A DNA stretch of 58,178 nucleotides from a virus: positions 1 to 58,178 of the IMG/VR virus record IMGVR_UViG_3300038696_000123. One strand, 5' to 3'. Below are positions 6,903 to 15,239 of the stretch, one piece after another. Position 1 is the stretch's first letter, and each line of letters begins with the position of its first letter. The position numbers and the translations under genes were made by a program. The notes beneath the pieces are model-generated. The model had not been told where the DNA came from and searched no databases. It saw only the letters and a list, made by a program, of their open reading frames with translations.

Positions 6903-8090
6903 TCAGAAGGGCGTTTTATCCTCCGGGCTGGAGGGCTCCGGCTCCGGGAGGCCCATCGACACAGCCACCAGCTTCTGAAACAAGAAGGTCTGGAGCGCCC
7001 GGGACTCATCCCTAAATCCGTGGGCTTTGTGGAGCCACTCCTCGTACAGGGTCGCCACCACTGTCTCCAGGCCGCAGTCCAGGGTCGATGCCGCAAGGAA
7101 CACCTGGCCCCGCTCCTGGTGCCAGAGGCCCATGACGCCCGGCCCAAGGCTCTCAACCACCTCCACGTCCTCCGGGCTCAGGGACGCCCCGAGCCGGAAC
7201 AGGTGGGGGAAGGCCTGGAGGAACATGCCCTGCGCCTCCTCTCCCAGGCGGGCAGGCGGGAACACGCCCCGCTGCTGGAGGTCGCGGTCAACCACCCGCC
7301 GGGCAGCATTGCTGGAGGTCATGTTGGTGTAGGTCGCGGCAGCCGCGTCCAGGAACTCCTTTGATGGCGTCCCGCACATCGTGAAGTCCAACTGCTGGTC
7401 CCATCGGTCCCCCTTGGCGAGGAGCTGGGCGTGGATGCCCCGGTGCGGGAGGCGGGGGATGAGCTGGGACAGCTTCCACTGGACGGTGTACTGGCTCTCA
7501 AATGTCCGGTCCTCAGTGAGGGTCATCGGGCACAGGAGGTTGTAGATGAACATCAGCTCCTCCGGGAGGGTCCCGGCCCTCACGCCCCTGTAGAACACGC
7601 TGCGCGTCGGGCCAGGGTGGACCTCCAGGAACTCGTTGGCCGCAATCGGCTTGCTGTCGATGAAGATGGACCCCCGGTTGTTGTACTCCCGCTGGATGGC
7701 CTCGCCCTCCACGGCGATGACGGTGTCAGCCGTCTGCTCCCGGTCAGTGATCTCCCCGGCCTCGTCAAGGGTGTTGCTGTGAAGCTCCCTGTACGCCTGC
7801 CAGACCTCCCAGTTGCGCCCGAGGTCGGTGGTGAAGGCCAGGGCCTCCTCCCCCATGAACACGCGCTGGACCTGCTTGCCGCGCACCAGGGCGTCCCGGG
7901 CGGTGAACTCCAGGACCTCTCCGCCCCTGCGGAGCTCAACCCGGTGCCCGGTCCTGAGCAGGGTACTCAGCGCAAACTTGAGCCCCGTCCCGAAGTATCC
8001 AATGGGGTTGTCCCCAGTCTTGACGGACACGCCCATCACCCGGATCACGTCCAGGTCGATGAGCCCCGCATTGGCGAAATAAACAGTCAT
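6903..8090 (-). CDS. Possible GHKL-type ATPase, phage
   Basis: Encodes 395 residues from the ATG at 8090. An N-terminal segment NPIGYFGTGLKFALSTLLR resembles the glycine-rich lid (GxxGxGLK) of GHKL ATPases (Hsp90, gyrase B, MutL, histidine kinases), and an Asn-containing strand precedes it. The classical DxGxG box is not obvious. Near the C-terminus, YEEWLHKAHGFRDESR is a conserved-looking helix. Function unknown; ATP binding is a tentative fold-level guess. The last gene before the promoter at 6851-6879. Confidence 0.5.
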   Translation of the reverse strand: MTVYFANAGLIDLDVIRVMGVSVKTGDNPIGYFGTGLKFALSTLLRTGHRVELRRGGEVLEFTARDALVRGKQVQRVFMGEEALAFTTDLGRNWEVWQAYRELHSNTLDEAGEITDREQTADTVIAVEGEAIQREYNNRGSIFIDSKPIAANEFLEVHPGPTRSVFYRGVRAGTLPEELMFIYNLLCPMTLTEDRTFESQYTVQWKLSQLIPRLPHRGIHAQLLAKGDRWDQQLDFTMCGTPSKEFLDAAAATYTNMTSSNAARRVVDRDLQQRGVFPPARLGEEAQGMFLQAFPHLFRLGASLSPEDVEVVESLGPGVMGLWHQERGQVFLAASTLDCGLETVVATLYEEWLHKAHGFRDESRALQTFLFQKLVAVSMGLPEPEPSSPEDKTPF

Positions 8091-8386
8091 TGGTTCTGCT
8101 CCCACTTGTATTCAGTTTTCAGGTCATCTCGGGTGAAGCCCGGCCAGCCCTCCAGGGCGCTCTCCGGGACGTCAGTGATCAGGGGCCTCCACTCTGACCA
8201 CAGGATGTCCCAGTCAGATGACGGGAAGCACCCGTGGTAGCACCGGCGCTGAGAGCCGGGCCGGGCCTCCCGGTGCTGGCTCTTCACGTATATGGTGCCC
8301 AAGGGGACCTCGGGGGCTGGCTCCACCGGCCTCTCAGGCCGGTTCCTCCGGCCCTCTGCCTTGCACCATTCGTCAAGTGCGCTCAT
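8087..8386 (-). CDS. Phage protein, unknown (99 aa)
   Basis: Encodes 99 residues with a charged N-terminus and a Trp-rich C-terminal half (SSDWDILWSEWRPL). Start and stop overlap both neighbours by 4 bp, so translation is probably coupled. No family recognised. Confidence 0.6.
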   Translation of the reverse strand: MSALDEWCKAEGRRNRPERPVEPAPEVPLGTIYVKSQHREARPGSQRRCYHGCFPSSDWDILWSEWRPLITDVPESALEGWPGFTRDDLKTEYKWEQNQ

Positions 8387-8700
8387 GATGCTGTCCCCTC
8401 TGCTATCTCACGGATGCGACCCACGGCAGCCCGGAACTTTTCTTCAAACCACTTGTCCCCGGGCTCCAGGGTCCAGTCCACATCCAGGTCGATGACCTGT
8501 TGGGCCACCGCCTTGGCGTCCTCCAGCCTCGGGCGCTGGAGCTTGTAGTACACTTCCACGCCACCAGACAAGTGGTACACGCCCCAGACCTTGCCGATGC
8601 GGGACACCCCCACGCCGTCCTTGACGTAGGCAGGCACCGTCCTGTCCCCGTACAGTTTGTTGCGTATGGTCAAGTCACCCTTCTTGAAGCCAGTCGTCAT
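8383..8700 (-). CDS. Phage protein, unknown (105 aa)
   Basis: Encodes 105 residues. N-terminal strands (GDLTIRNKLYGDRTVPAY and VWGVYHLSGGVEVYYKL) are followed by helices. Basic and soluble. ATG overlaps the stop of the tiny membrane gene upstream. Not recognised. Confidence 0.6.
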   Translation of the reverse strand: MTTGFKKGDLTIRNKLYGDRTVPAYVKDGVGVSRIGKVWGVYHLSGGVEVYYKLQRPRLEDAKAVAQQVIDLDVDWTLEPGDKWFEEKFRAAVGRIREIAEGTAS

Positions 8701-8822
8701 TGTATCACCTCATAGCATTCGGAGGGCGTCAGGCCCTCGCAGGAGGGGGTGGTTGCCCAGAGGGCTCCCACGAGGAGGGCGGACGCCAGAGCGCCTGCCC
8801 AGAGGAGTTGCCGCAGGGTCAT
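8697..8822 (-). CDS. Small exported or membrane peptide (41 aa)
   Basis: A 41-residue frame with an N-terminal hydrophobic helix (LLWAGALASALLVGALWA) and a short tail holding two Cys (TPSCEGLTPSECYEVIQ). The tail would lie in the periplasm if the helix acts as a signal anchor, and the two Cys could form a disulfide. The ATG overlaps the upstream stop and the TGA overlaps the next ATG, which supports it as a real gene. No homologue recognised. Confidence 0.55.
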   Translation of the reverse strand: MTLRQLLWAGALASALLVGALWATTPSCEGLTPSECYEVIQ

Positions 8823-9397
8823 GCTTGGGCACTCCCCTGGAAGCGGATGAGCGGGTCATGCGGCTCCAGCTCCCCGCGGAGGTGCTCCACGTGCCCGTCC
8901 CAACCCAGGGACCACGCCACCTCGCCCCGGTACACGTGGAGGGTCAGCTCACCCTCCCCGAGGTCGATGATCACCAGCTCCCCCGTCTCACCGTCCTCCC
9001 AGCAGAGGGCCTGGGGACCGGCCCCGGCGTACATGTCGAGCAGCCAGCCGGTGAGCGGTTTGAAGTACCCCCGCACCAGAGCCCGGCGGATGTCCTCCAA
9101 GGTGGTCTGGGGGTCCGGGATGCCGGGGCAGGTCTCAATGACCTCCTCCACCGGGCCGGTGTCCCTCCAGGCTGCCCAGAGCTCAATGAACTGCCCGCCC
9201 CCGGTGAGGCGGGAGGAGGGCCGGGCGGGGTCCTCCACCACGGGCACCCACATGTCCCAGGTGCGGCTGCCGCCCTCGCCCCACATGAAGCGGATGTTGC
9301 GGCCCACGGCCTCCGCCGGTGGCGTCCCGTCCACGCAGAGCGCCGGGTTCTCGGTGACCTGTTGGGTGAAGATGTTGCGCTTGAATATGATGTACAT
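8819..9397 (-). CDS. Phage protein, unknown (192 aa)
   Basis: Encodes 192 residues, predominantly beta, with a repeated-looking Trp/Gly pattern (YIIFKRNIFTQQ, MWGEGGSRTWDMWV, VYRGEVAWSLGWDGHVE). No catalytic motif recognised. ATG at 9397 lies 6 bp after the upstream gene; an in-frame start at 9406 is possible. Confidence 0.6.
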   Translation of the reverse strand: MYIIFKRNIFTQQVTENPALCVDGTPPAEAVGRNIRFMWGEGGSRTWDMWVPVVEDPARPSSRLTGGGQFIELWAAWRDTGPVEEVIETCPGIPDPQTTLEDIRRALVRGYFKPLTGWLLDMYAGAGPQALCWEDGETGELVIIDLGEGELTLHVYRGEVAWSLGWDGHVEHLRGELEPHDPLIRFQGSAQA

Positions 9398-9402
9398 ATC
9401 TC

Positions 9403-9597
9403 TCACTCCTTCCAGCAGCGGCTGGCGGGTTGGGTGACCTGGTGGCGGTCCCCCGTCATGCTGTCGTACACTGACAACACGAGGTAGGTTCCCCGGATGT
9501 CAACGAGGCGTCCCGATTGTTCGATGTCATTCTTGAAGCCGATGAAGTCACCGATGGCGACTGTCTGGCCCTCAACTGTAGCTGTCTTGGTGGTCAT
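9403..9597 (-). CDS. Small SH3-like phage protein, unknown
   Basis: Encodes 64 residues with strands VAIGDFIGFKNDIEQSGRLV and YLVLSVYD, suggestive of a small SH3-like barrel. Leads the unit driven by the promoter at 9642-9670, with leader AGAAATGGAG. The in-frame ATG four codons upstream belongs to that leader. Confidence 0.6.
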   Translation of the reverse strand: MTTKTATVEGQTVAIGDFIGFKNDIEQSGRLVDIRGTYLVLSVYDSMTGDRHQVTQPASRCWKE

Positions 9598-9627
9598 GTC
9601 GTTCTCCATTTCTGCGCCCCGGACCGT

Positions 9628-9670
9628 CCGGGGATAAGTCCTAACTAACAACGCCCCGGGGATAAGTCAA
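9628..9670 (-). promoter_or_regulatory. Predicted promoter with twin 13-mers
   Basis: Minus strand -35 TTGACT (9665-9670), 17-bp spacer, -10-like TAGTTA (9642-9647). GACTTATCCCCGG copies lie at 9656-9668 and 9628-9640, spaced 28 bp; palindrome CCGGACCGTCCGG at 9619-9631. It is nearly identical to the element at 6837-6879. Confidence 0.6.
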
Positions 9671-9703
9671 GCCCCCTCCGGCAACTTTCTTTCTGTGGTG
9701 GCA

Positions 9704-9737
9704 AAATAAATGCCCCGGCGCTGTCGAGCGCCGGGGC
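9704..9737 (-). terminator. Rho-independent terminator
   Basis: Perfect 11-bp stem (9712-9722 with 9727-9737), loop of 4, followed on the minus strand by ATTTATTTT. It ends the exonuclease-containing operon just before the next promoter. The 100 bases between it and the exonuclease stop at 9835 hold nothing I recognise. Confidence 0.85.
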
Positions 9738-9834
9738 CAGTCCCCGGGGGGACCTTCAGGCAGGGGCGTGGGGCGCATGGAGCACCCCCCGCCCAACTCC
9801 GCCTTATCCTGTGGTGGCGTCGTGGATAGGCCAA

Positions 9835-10386
9835 TCAGTTGGGGCTGAGCCCCCTTCCCTTGATGTCCCTGTACATGTCCTGTACCCAGAGGGCCTGGGC
9901 GATTGAATCGCTCAGGGCGTTGTGGGCCACCTCGGGCTCCCGCCGGGGCGTGTCTGGGCTCAGCATCTTCATCGTCCTGACGTCCAGCACATTGTAGTAC
10001 TGCCAGGGCGGGTCCAGGCGGCAGCGCCGGAAGGCGTTTTCAATGATTGGTACATCAAACGCTGAGCCGTTGGACCAGACCTTCAGGTTGCGGGAGCCCA
10101 AGGGGGCGCAGAAGTCGATGACCTGGCGGAGGGCATCGCTGAGCTTGGGGGCTGCGCCGGGGGCGGGCAGGGTGGCCCGGGCCTCAGCGCTCTGGTTCAT
10201 CCACCAGTGTACCGTGCTCCAGTCAACCCGGAGCCCGGCCATCATACAGGCGTCGGGGTCCACGTTGATGTTCAGGCCGTCTCCAGCCATCCCCTCCCCG
10301 CTAACCTCAAACGGCACAATGCCGATCTGTATGATGGCAGCGTCACCAGCCGTTGATAGGGTCTCAAGGTCAAGCATCAGGTGCAT
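9835..10386 (-). CDS. DEDD-family 3'-5' exonuclease
   Basis: Encodes 183 residues. Motif I MLDLETLS near the N-terminus, a central WSNGSAFDVPI (motif II Asp) and C-terminal HNALSDSIAQALWVQ (motif III, H..D) make a DnaQ/RNase T-like exonuclease. The closest family I recall is the Rv2179c-like/DUF5051 group. It could degrade host nucleic acid or proofread. The ATG at 10386 lies within the end of the upstream gene (17-bp overlap). Last gene before a strong terminator. Confidence 0.85.
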   Translation of the reverse strand: MHLMLDLETLSTAGDAAIIQIGIVPFEVSGEGMAGDGLNINVDPDACMMAGLRVDWSTVHWWMNQSAEARATLPAPGAAPKLSDALRQVIDFCAPLGSRNLKVWSNGSAFDVPIIENAFRRCRLDPPWQYYNVLDVRTMKMLSPDTPRREPEVAHNALSDSIAQALWVQDMYRDIKGRGLSPN

Positions 10387-10654
10387 TGAAGTCCTCCTCT
10401 CTGAGCAGCCCGCGTGCGATGAGCAGGGCCGCAATCGGGTCTTGGTTTCCAACGCCCATCTCCCGGACCAGCCGGGCGATGTCGCTGAGGGTGCTGTCGC
10501 TCTGCTGGAGGGCGTTGAGGCCGTCCGCAAGCTCCCGGGCCTTGTACTCGCTCCGGGTGTCCGCGACCTTGAACCAGCCCCCGCCTATGCGGTGCTGGAT
10601 GACCATCGCCCGGCGCTCCCCCGTCACCACGTAGCTGTAGGACTGGTCAGACAT
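10370..10654 (-). CDS. Phage protein, unknown (94 aa)
   Basis: Encodes 94 residues. N-terminal strands (YSYVVTGERRAMVIQHRIGG) then helices. Overlaps both neighbours. The C-terminal region is acidic. No family recognised. Confidence 0.6.
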   Translation of the reverse strand: MSDQSYSYVVTGERRAMVIQHRIGGGWFKVADTRSEYKARELADGLNALQQSDSTLSDIARLVREMGVGNQDPIAALLIARGLLREEDFNAPDA

Positions 10655-11129
10655 CGTACATCACCGCAGCGAGGTCCGGGGGACTGTACAGCTCAGACTT
10701 GAGCACGCGCCCGGAGGGACCGATGACCGGGTTGCCGTCGCCGTCCAGCTTGGACATGTTGGAGCGGTGTATCTCCATGAGGGCAGGCTCCTTGTACTCA
10801 GCCAGCCCGGTCGTCAGGTAGGTCCCGTCAACAACGTAGCTGAGGTCACCCAGGGCGTCCAGGCACTCCACCGGGTCCCGGGAGATGAAGCCAGCTGCCA
10901 GCTCCGCAAGCTCCTCCTGGATGAGCTGGAGGCGGATGAGGAGGACTGAGCCCCCCGCCAGGGCGGAGGCTGCCTTGAGCTCCTCAGCCAGGCGAGCGGC
11001 CTGCTGGTGGTAGATGCCGAGGGCGAGTTGGACCGGCTCATCAGGGATGTGCGGGACCTCCGGTTGGGCAATGCCGAATGCCTGGTGAAACTCGTCAACC
11101 AGGTTCAGCCCGAGGTCTGTGCTGCGCAT
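10647..11129 (-). CDS. MazG-like all-alpha NTP pyrophosphohydrolase
   Basis: Encodes 160 residues. The pattern LQLIQEELAELAAGF ... DALGDLSYVVDGTYL gives the ExxE and ExxD-type metal-binding helices of the all-alpha NTP-PPase (MazG/HisE) superfamily. The tail EIHRSNMSKLD is characteristic of phage and phosphoribosyl-ATP pyrophosphohydrolase-like members. It would hydrolyse a nucleoside triphosphate to the monophosphate. In a phage that probably replaces thymidine, dTTP is an attractive but unproven substrate. Confidence 0.8.
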   Translation of the reverse strand: MRSTDLGLNLVDEFHQAFGIAQPEVPHIPDEPVQLALGIYHQQAARLAEELKAASALAGGSVLLIRLQLIQEELAELAAGFISRDPVECLDALGDLSYVVDGTYLTTGLAEYKEPALMEIHRSNMSKLDGDGNPVIGPSGRVLKSELYSPPDLAAVMYDV

Positions 11130-11470
11130 CAGTGGAGCCCTCCACTGGAGGGAGCTTCAGGGGACTTGCGGCCCAGGAGCTGCCCGAGGAGGTCCCCGAT
11201 GCCGCTGGAGCGCTCGCAGCCGGTCTTGGCAAACGCCACGCCGTGCTCTGAGAGGTAGTCCAGGTCAACGTGACAGCAGTCATCTTTCTCCAGACCCAGC
11301 TCGTGCTTCAGCTCGCCCTGGAGCTTCTCCGCCTGGGCGATGCCTGCTGCGTTGAGGGCGTCCGCCTGGGCCTTCAGCACCCCGATCTGGTCGTTGGTGT
11401 CGCTCAGGGTCTTGTCGATGGCTTGGGCGAGCTCAAGTGCGCGCCCCGCCAGCATCAGTGTCTTGGTCAT
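11129..11470 (-). CDS. Coiled-coil phage protein, unknown
   Basis: Encodes 113 residues. A long helix (ALELAQAIDKTLSDTNDQIG onward) probably forms a coiled coil. The C-terminal half holds a Cys pair (DDCCH). The ATG at 11470 is preceded by AGAAATGGAG and a good promoter (11519-11548). Function unknown. Confidence 0.6.
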   Translation of the reverse strand: MTKTLMLAGRALELAQAIDKTLSDTNDQIGVLKAQADALNAAGIAQAEKLQGELKHELGLEKDDCCHVDLDYLSEHGVAFAKTGCERSSGIGDLLGQLLGRKSPEAPSSGGLH

Positions 11471-11518
11471 TGTGTGCTCCATTTCTGTTTGGTCCCGGAC
11501 CATCCGGGCCTGCCTGTG

Positions 11519-11548
11519 ATAATATCCCCGGGGCTCCCGGTCAGTCAA
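11519..11548 (-). promoter_or_regulatory. Predicted promoter
   Basis: Minus strand -35 TTGACT (11543-11548), 18-bp spacer, -10 TATTAT (11519-11524): the closest match to a sigma70 consensus in the window. The CCGGACCATCCGG palindrome (11495-11507) lies just downstream, before the AGAAATGGAG leader. The -35 overlaps the end of the upstream gene. Confidence 0.7.
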
Positions 11549-11762
11549 GCGCCCCTAGTTGCCTCAGCATCCTTCTGATGCCCGCCCGAGCGTTCCGTTT
11601 GGATCGCCCGGCATTCTTGTTCTGTGTACAGACGTAGAACTGGGTGACGCCGCCCACGGTGAAGCGGACCTTGGCGTGTATCCCGCCCTGCTCCACTGTG
11701 TAGGGGACACCAGCCTTGTCAAGCTCCCGCTTCACCCAGTCCAGGCCCGTGTCCCTCGCCAT
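11541..11762 (-). CDS. Small basic phage protein, unknown
   Basis: Encodes 73 residues: helix, strand (IHAKVRFTVGG), strand (VTQFYVCTQ), then a Lys/Arg-rich helix. The alpha-beta-beta-alpha layout and basic charge resemble small nucleic-acid-binding folds such as HicA or dsRBD, but key residues for HicA are not evident. Directly downstream of the primase-helicase and overlapping it by 1 bp. Confidence 0.55.
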   Translation of the reverse strand: MARDTGLDWVKRELDKAGVPYTVEQGGIHAKVRFTVGGVTQFYVCTQNKNAGRSKRNARAGIRRMLRQLGALD

Positions 11763-14113
11763 CAGAACGGCTCCTTGGGCTCCTCAGCCTCATCCGCGGG
11801 CCACTGGTAGGGTCCTCCAAAGCGGTCATCCCAGTGGGCCCGGGCTGCCTCCAACCCGGTGAGCTCATAGAACCACGCCTTGGACTTCCTGACCCGCTCG
11901 TGGCCGTACTGGTCCTGCTCGCTGACCTCTGCCCAGCGCTGGAAGGTCCGGGGGTACTGCCCAGGGAGCACCCGCTTCAGGAACTTCCCGAGGGCCGTGG
12001 GGGACGCCCGGCGCATGATCTTTTGCCGCTCCGCATAGAGTAGATAGTCACGCTGGAGGTCCGCCTTCATGACCTCGCCCTGCCAACCATCCGCCTCAGA
12101 GAGGGTCCGCCCCTCCATCAGCTTCTCAAACCACCAGTTTTCCTCCGGCCCGAGGCTCAACAGCTTCTGCTCCTGGAGGGCCTCTGTCTTTGGGAACTGG
12201 CGCACATCGAAGCCGGTCAGGTCGCGGGTCATCAGCAGGTGGAGGAGGGCCTCACGGCCCCCGCTGTCCAGCTCCGCCCGGATGGCCTTGAAATAGTCCT
12301 TGTTTTGCATCTGCCTGTCGCCCACGTCCAGGACAAAGAAGCGCCGCTCATCGGTCCCGGCGGGCACCACCCAGTCGCTGTTCGATGCCATCATCAGGTG
12401 GACGTAGTTGGGGGCAGCCTCGGCATCCACACCCTTGCCCTCAATCATGATGGTCTCCTCTGTGACCATGGTCTTGAGGATCGCCTCGTGCTTCTTGTCC
12501 CCAGCATAGAACGCCTCATCACCGAACAGCACAACGCAGTCCCGGAGGTGGGCGTTGAAGCTCCCCACGAGGTGCTTGGAGTCACTGACCTGGAGGAAGT
12601 GGCGGCCCCAGAGGGACCCAAACGCCTTCACAGCGAAGGACTTGCCGGTGCCCATCCGGCCCCGCATGACGATGGCGACCTCACCGGGGCTGTCTGGCTT
12701 CTGGACGGCCCGGGCCATCCAATTCATGTAGTATTCAAAGTGCTGCTCATTCCCGGCGCACACGTTGTCGTGGACGTGCTTCAGGAACAGCTCGCAGGAG
12801 CCCGGCTTGGCCTCGCACGCAAAGCCCCTCCAGAGGTTGAAGGCGTCCGGGACCTCCCGCCCGGGGGCGAACATGATTGTGCGGTACTGACGCCTGTTCT
12901 GGTTCATCAGCCACCACTTGCCCAGGGGCATCTTGACGTCATGCCCGTCCTTGTCCTGTCCCACGACAACCTGGAGGTGCATGTAGCGGTTGCGGAAGTC
13001 CTCAAAGCTCTGGCGGCTGATCCGCTCCCGCTGTAGGGCATAGTCCATGACCTCGCTGATCACCCGGCACCGGCCCCCTATGTCCTCAATCACTGCGTGG
13101 TCCTCGTTGAGCTTGCGCAACCAGGGGTCAATCGCCTCCTCGTGGGCCCTCTGTATCTGTCGGGCAACGTACTGCTGGGGCCGGGGCTGCTCCAGGACGT
13201 GGGCGCTGATCCCGTAGTCAGGGTCAAGCACGCACGCTGCGATCATGTCGTCATCCACCCCCGCCCGTATCATCTCGCACAGGACCGCAAACAGGACCTC
13301 TGAGCGGCTGGGGTACTTGGTTGGGTCATCCGGGTCGTCACCGTTGACGATGAGCATCTTGGTCCGGGGCGTCACCTCCGGGGGCAGATCGTCAAGGCTC
13401 TCCAGCCTCGGGATGTTCCCTGACAGCTTGACCTGCGGCCCTCCCCCACCGCCAGGTCCGGTGGTCTGGACGCGGGGGGCCGGGGTGAACTCCTTGAGGC
13501 TGTAGATGCGGGACCAGTCAGCGTCCACCACCCGGGCGAGCGCCTCCACCCGGCCCTTCTTGCGCTTCTTCTCCCCTGGGACGTTGACAGTGCCCGGGAG
13601 GCGCATGATGCGGTCGATGTTGTGACAGGCGTCCGCCTGGAGGAGGACCTCAACCTGGAGGTTGTACGCCTCCAGCACAGCAGCCTTCTCCTCGCTGCCG
13701 TCTGTGCGCTGCTCCTCGTCAAGCAGCCAGAAGCCCTGGAAGCCCCCGCCGCTGTCGATGATGACGGTGGGCGGTGGCGTGAACTCCCGCAGCATCTTTT
13801 CAGCCCGCTCCCGCTCGCTGTCCAGGGGCTCGCCCGGCCTCGGGTCCACGTCCACGTGTAGCGCAGCCATCCCCCTGATCTCTGTCTTCTTGGGCTTTGA
13901 CTTCGCAGCCTTGATGACTGGATTGACAGTGAAGTAGATGTTCTGCTTGCCCTGCCGCTCCTCCAGCCAGTCCCCCATTGACTTCTGCTCCCCGGCCTGG
14001 AAGGTGACTGTGGTTGTCCGCCCCCCGTCAACCATGATCGAAGTCAGGACCCAGGGACCCTCGGGGGCCCAAGCCTGGAGGAACTGAATTGCCTCTGATG
14101 TGTTTCCCTTCAA
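11762..14113 (-). CDS. Primase-helicase (AEP primase + SF3 helicase)
   Basis: Encodes 783 residues and probably starts and drives phage DNA replication. The N-terminal half has archaeo-eukaryotic primase features: HVDVD at 86-90, the SGGGFQGFWLL motif near 121-131 and RLPGTVNVPG near 171-180. The C-terminal half is a superfamily 3 helicase: Walker A GRMGTGKS (485-492), Walker B VVLFGDE (527-533), sensor LMMASNSDWVVP (about 573-584) and Arg finger DERRFF (588-593). The gene overlaps the adenine methylase gene by 4 bp. Similar D5-type proteins occur in many phages and plasmids. Confidence 0.9.
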   Translation of the reverse strand: MKGNTSEAIQFLQAWAPEGPWVLTSIMVDGGRTTTVTFQAGEQKSMGDWLEERQGKQNIYFTVNPVIKAAKSKPKKTEIRGMAALHVDVDPRPGEPLDSERERAEKMLREFTPPPTVIIDSGGGFQGFWLLDEEQRTDGSEEKAAVLEAYNLQVEVLLQADACHNIDRIMRLPGTVNVPGEKKRKKGRVEALARVVDADWSRIYSLKEFTPAPRVQTTGPGGGGGPQVKLSGNIPRLESLDDLPPEVTPRTKMLIVNGDDPDDPTKYPSRSEVLFAVLCEMIRAGVDDDMIAACVLDPDYGISAHVLEQPRPQQYVARQIQRAHEEAIDPWLRKLNEDHAVIEDIGGRCRVISEVMDYALQRERISRQSFEDFRNRYMHLQVVVGQDKDGHDVKMPLGKWWLMNQNRRQYRTIMFAPGREVPDAFNLWRGFACEAKPGSCELFLKHVHDNVCAGNEQHFEYYMNWMARAVQKPDSPGEVAIVMRGRMGTGKSFAVKAFGSLWGRHFLQVSDSKHLVGSFNAHLRDCVVLFGDEAFYAGDKKHEAILKTMVTEETIMIEGKGVDAEAAPNYVHLMMASNSDWVVPAGTDERRFFVLDVGDRQMQNKDYFKAIRAELDSGGREALLHLLMTRDLTGFDVRQFPKTEALQEQKLLSLGPEENWWFEKLMEGRTLSEADGWQGEVMKADLQRDYLLYAERQKIMRRASPTALGKFLKRVLPGQYPRTFQRWAEVSEQDQYGHERVRKSKAWFYELTGLEAARAHWDDRFGGPYQWPADEAEEPKEPF

Positions 14114-14814
14114 GTTAAGTCCCCCACTGCATACAATTTTTCAACGGTTTTCTGTTCCCCGCCTTCACGTTTGCGGAGGTCTGTCCGGCTCGGGAACTCA
14201 GCGTGAACCTCCGCCCAGTCCGGTCCCGTGAACTCACTCACGAAGATGAGCGCCCCGTTGTCAGCACCCCGCCGTACCCAATCCCAGAACGCCGCGCTGT
14301 CGAAGGGTCCAGTGGCGTATCCGTTGGTCACGCCCGCATATGGTGGGTCACAGTAGAACACCTGACCTGACTTGGGTTTATAGTCACCGTAAGCGGCGTG
14401 GCAGAAGTTGACGTTGCGGGTTGCCTCCACTTTCCTCAGGAGCGCGTTCCGCCCCTGGAGCGCGTTCCGCCCCTGGAGCGCGAAGTTGCGCCCACTTTCA
14501 CGCGCATAACCTCCCCACCATTTTCCCCCGAACGACATACAATGTCCGCAAAATGCCTCCATTTTGGTCCCGGTCCCTTTGGCAGCATTGTAATCAAATT
14601 CACTAACGTGGGTTGGTGGTTCCCAACCGCACCGCACAGCCGTGATCAGCTTGATCAGGGGCTCTGACGCATCACTAGCGACATCGGGTTGGAGTGACAC
14701 AGTGGCGCTGAGTCCCCCGCAGAAGGGTTCAATGAGCCTCCTGCCCCGGACATGGGGAAGTATAGACCTAGCCAGCTGTTTTGCGATCCTGTGTTTGCCA
14801 CCTACATATCTCAT
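14110..14814 (-). CDS. dam: D12-class DNA adenine methyltransferase
   Basis: Transfers a methyl group from SAM to N6 of adenine in DNA. The 234-residue product has the N-terminal YVGGKHRIA, motif I EPFCGG (29-34) and motif IV DPPY (156-159), the Dam family layout. It is slightly shorter than E. coli Dam. An internal 18-bp tandem duplication gives a repeated LQGRNA segment near residues 113-124. The target sequence cannot be read from the gene. It probably adds a second layer of restriction protection to the hypermodified DNA. Confidence 0.88.
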   Translation of the reverse strand: MRYVGGKHRIAKQLARSILPHVRGRRLIEPFCGGLSATVSLQPDVASDASEPLIKLITAVRCGWEPPTHVSEFDYNAAKGTGTKMEAFCGHCMSFGGKWWGGYARESGRNFALQGRNALQGRNALLRKVEATRNVNFCHAAYGDYKPKSGQVFYCDPPYAGVTNGYATGPFDSAAFWDWVRRGADNGALIFVSEFTGPDWAEVHAEFPSRTDLRKREGGEQKTVEKLYAVGDLT

Positions 14815-15239
14815 CAGTCAAGTCTCCCATCTGCCAGGAAGGCCGCAGCCCCGGCGGGTGTCTCACCCCTCCAGACCGCAGCCGCCTCCAGCTCTTGTTT
14901 GTTGGGGGGAGCATCCCGCGTAGCAGCCCAGAGGGTGATCACGTCGCATCCCCGGAAAATCAGCCACTCACGGCCCACCCGGAGGGTAAGCCAGCAGTTG
15001 CCGCCGTTGTGCCACCGCCGGAGGAGCCATGTGCGCTGCTCCGGGGTCGGTGGATGGTTGAGCTGGAGGGGTCCGCCCCGTGGCGGCCACCTGTCGGCGT
15101 GCTTCAGCTCTGTCCAGCCCTCAATGTAGTTGACGTCAGGTGTCCCCGGCAGCGCAGGGTTCTCCACGCGCACCGGGTCCAGCTTCAGCTTCACCATGGG
15201 GGTCCTCAGCACGTCCCACTGCTGCTTCTCACTCGGCAT
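14814..15239 (-). CDS. PD-(D/E)XK nuclease, VRR-NUC-like
   Basis: Encodes 141 residues. [13 protein letters not shown] followed by GWTELKHA gives the catalytic signature E26, D35 and E44-x-K46 of small phage PD-(D/E)XK nucleases related to Holliday junction resolvases. The tail [12 protein letters not shown] fits the closing strand. Probably resolves replication or recombination branches. ATG at 15239 overlaps the upstream gene by 11 bp; the TGA overlaps the next ATG. Confidence 0.75.
   Translation of the reverse strand: MPSEKQQWDVLRTPMVKLKLDPVRVENPALPGTPDVNYIEGWTELKHADRWPPRGGPLQLNHPPTPEQRTWLLRRWHNGGNCWLTLRVGREWLIFRGCDVITLWAATRDAPPNKQELEAAAVWRGETPAGAAAFLADGRLD

Noticed and set aside
8657-9487. 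Plus-strand 276-codon open frame
   Set aside because: Spans several coupled minus genes including a small one with proper overlaps; no domain.
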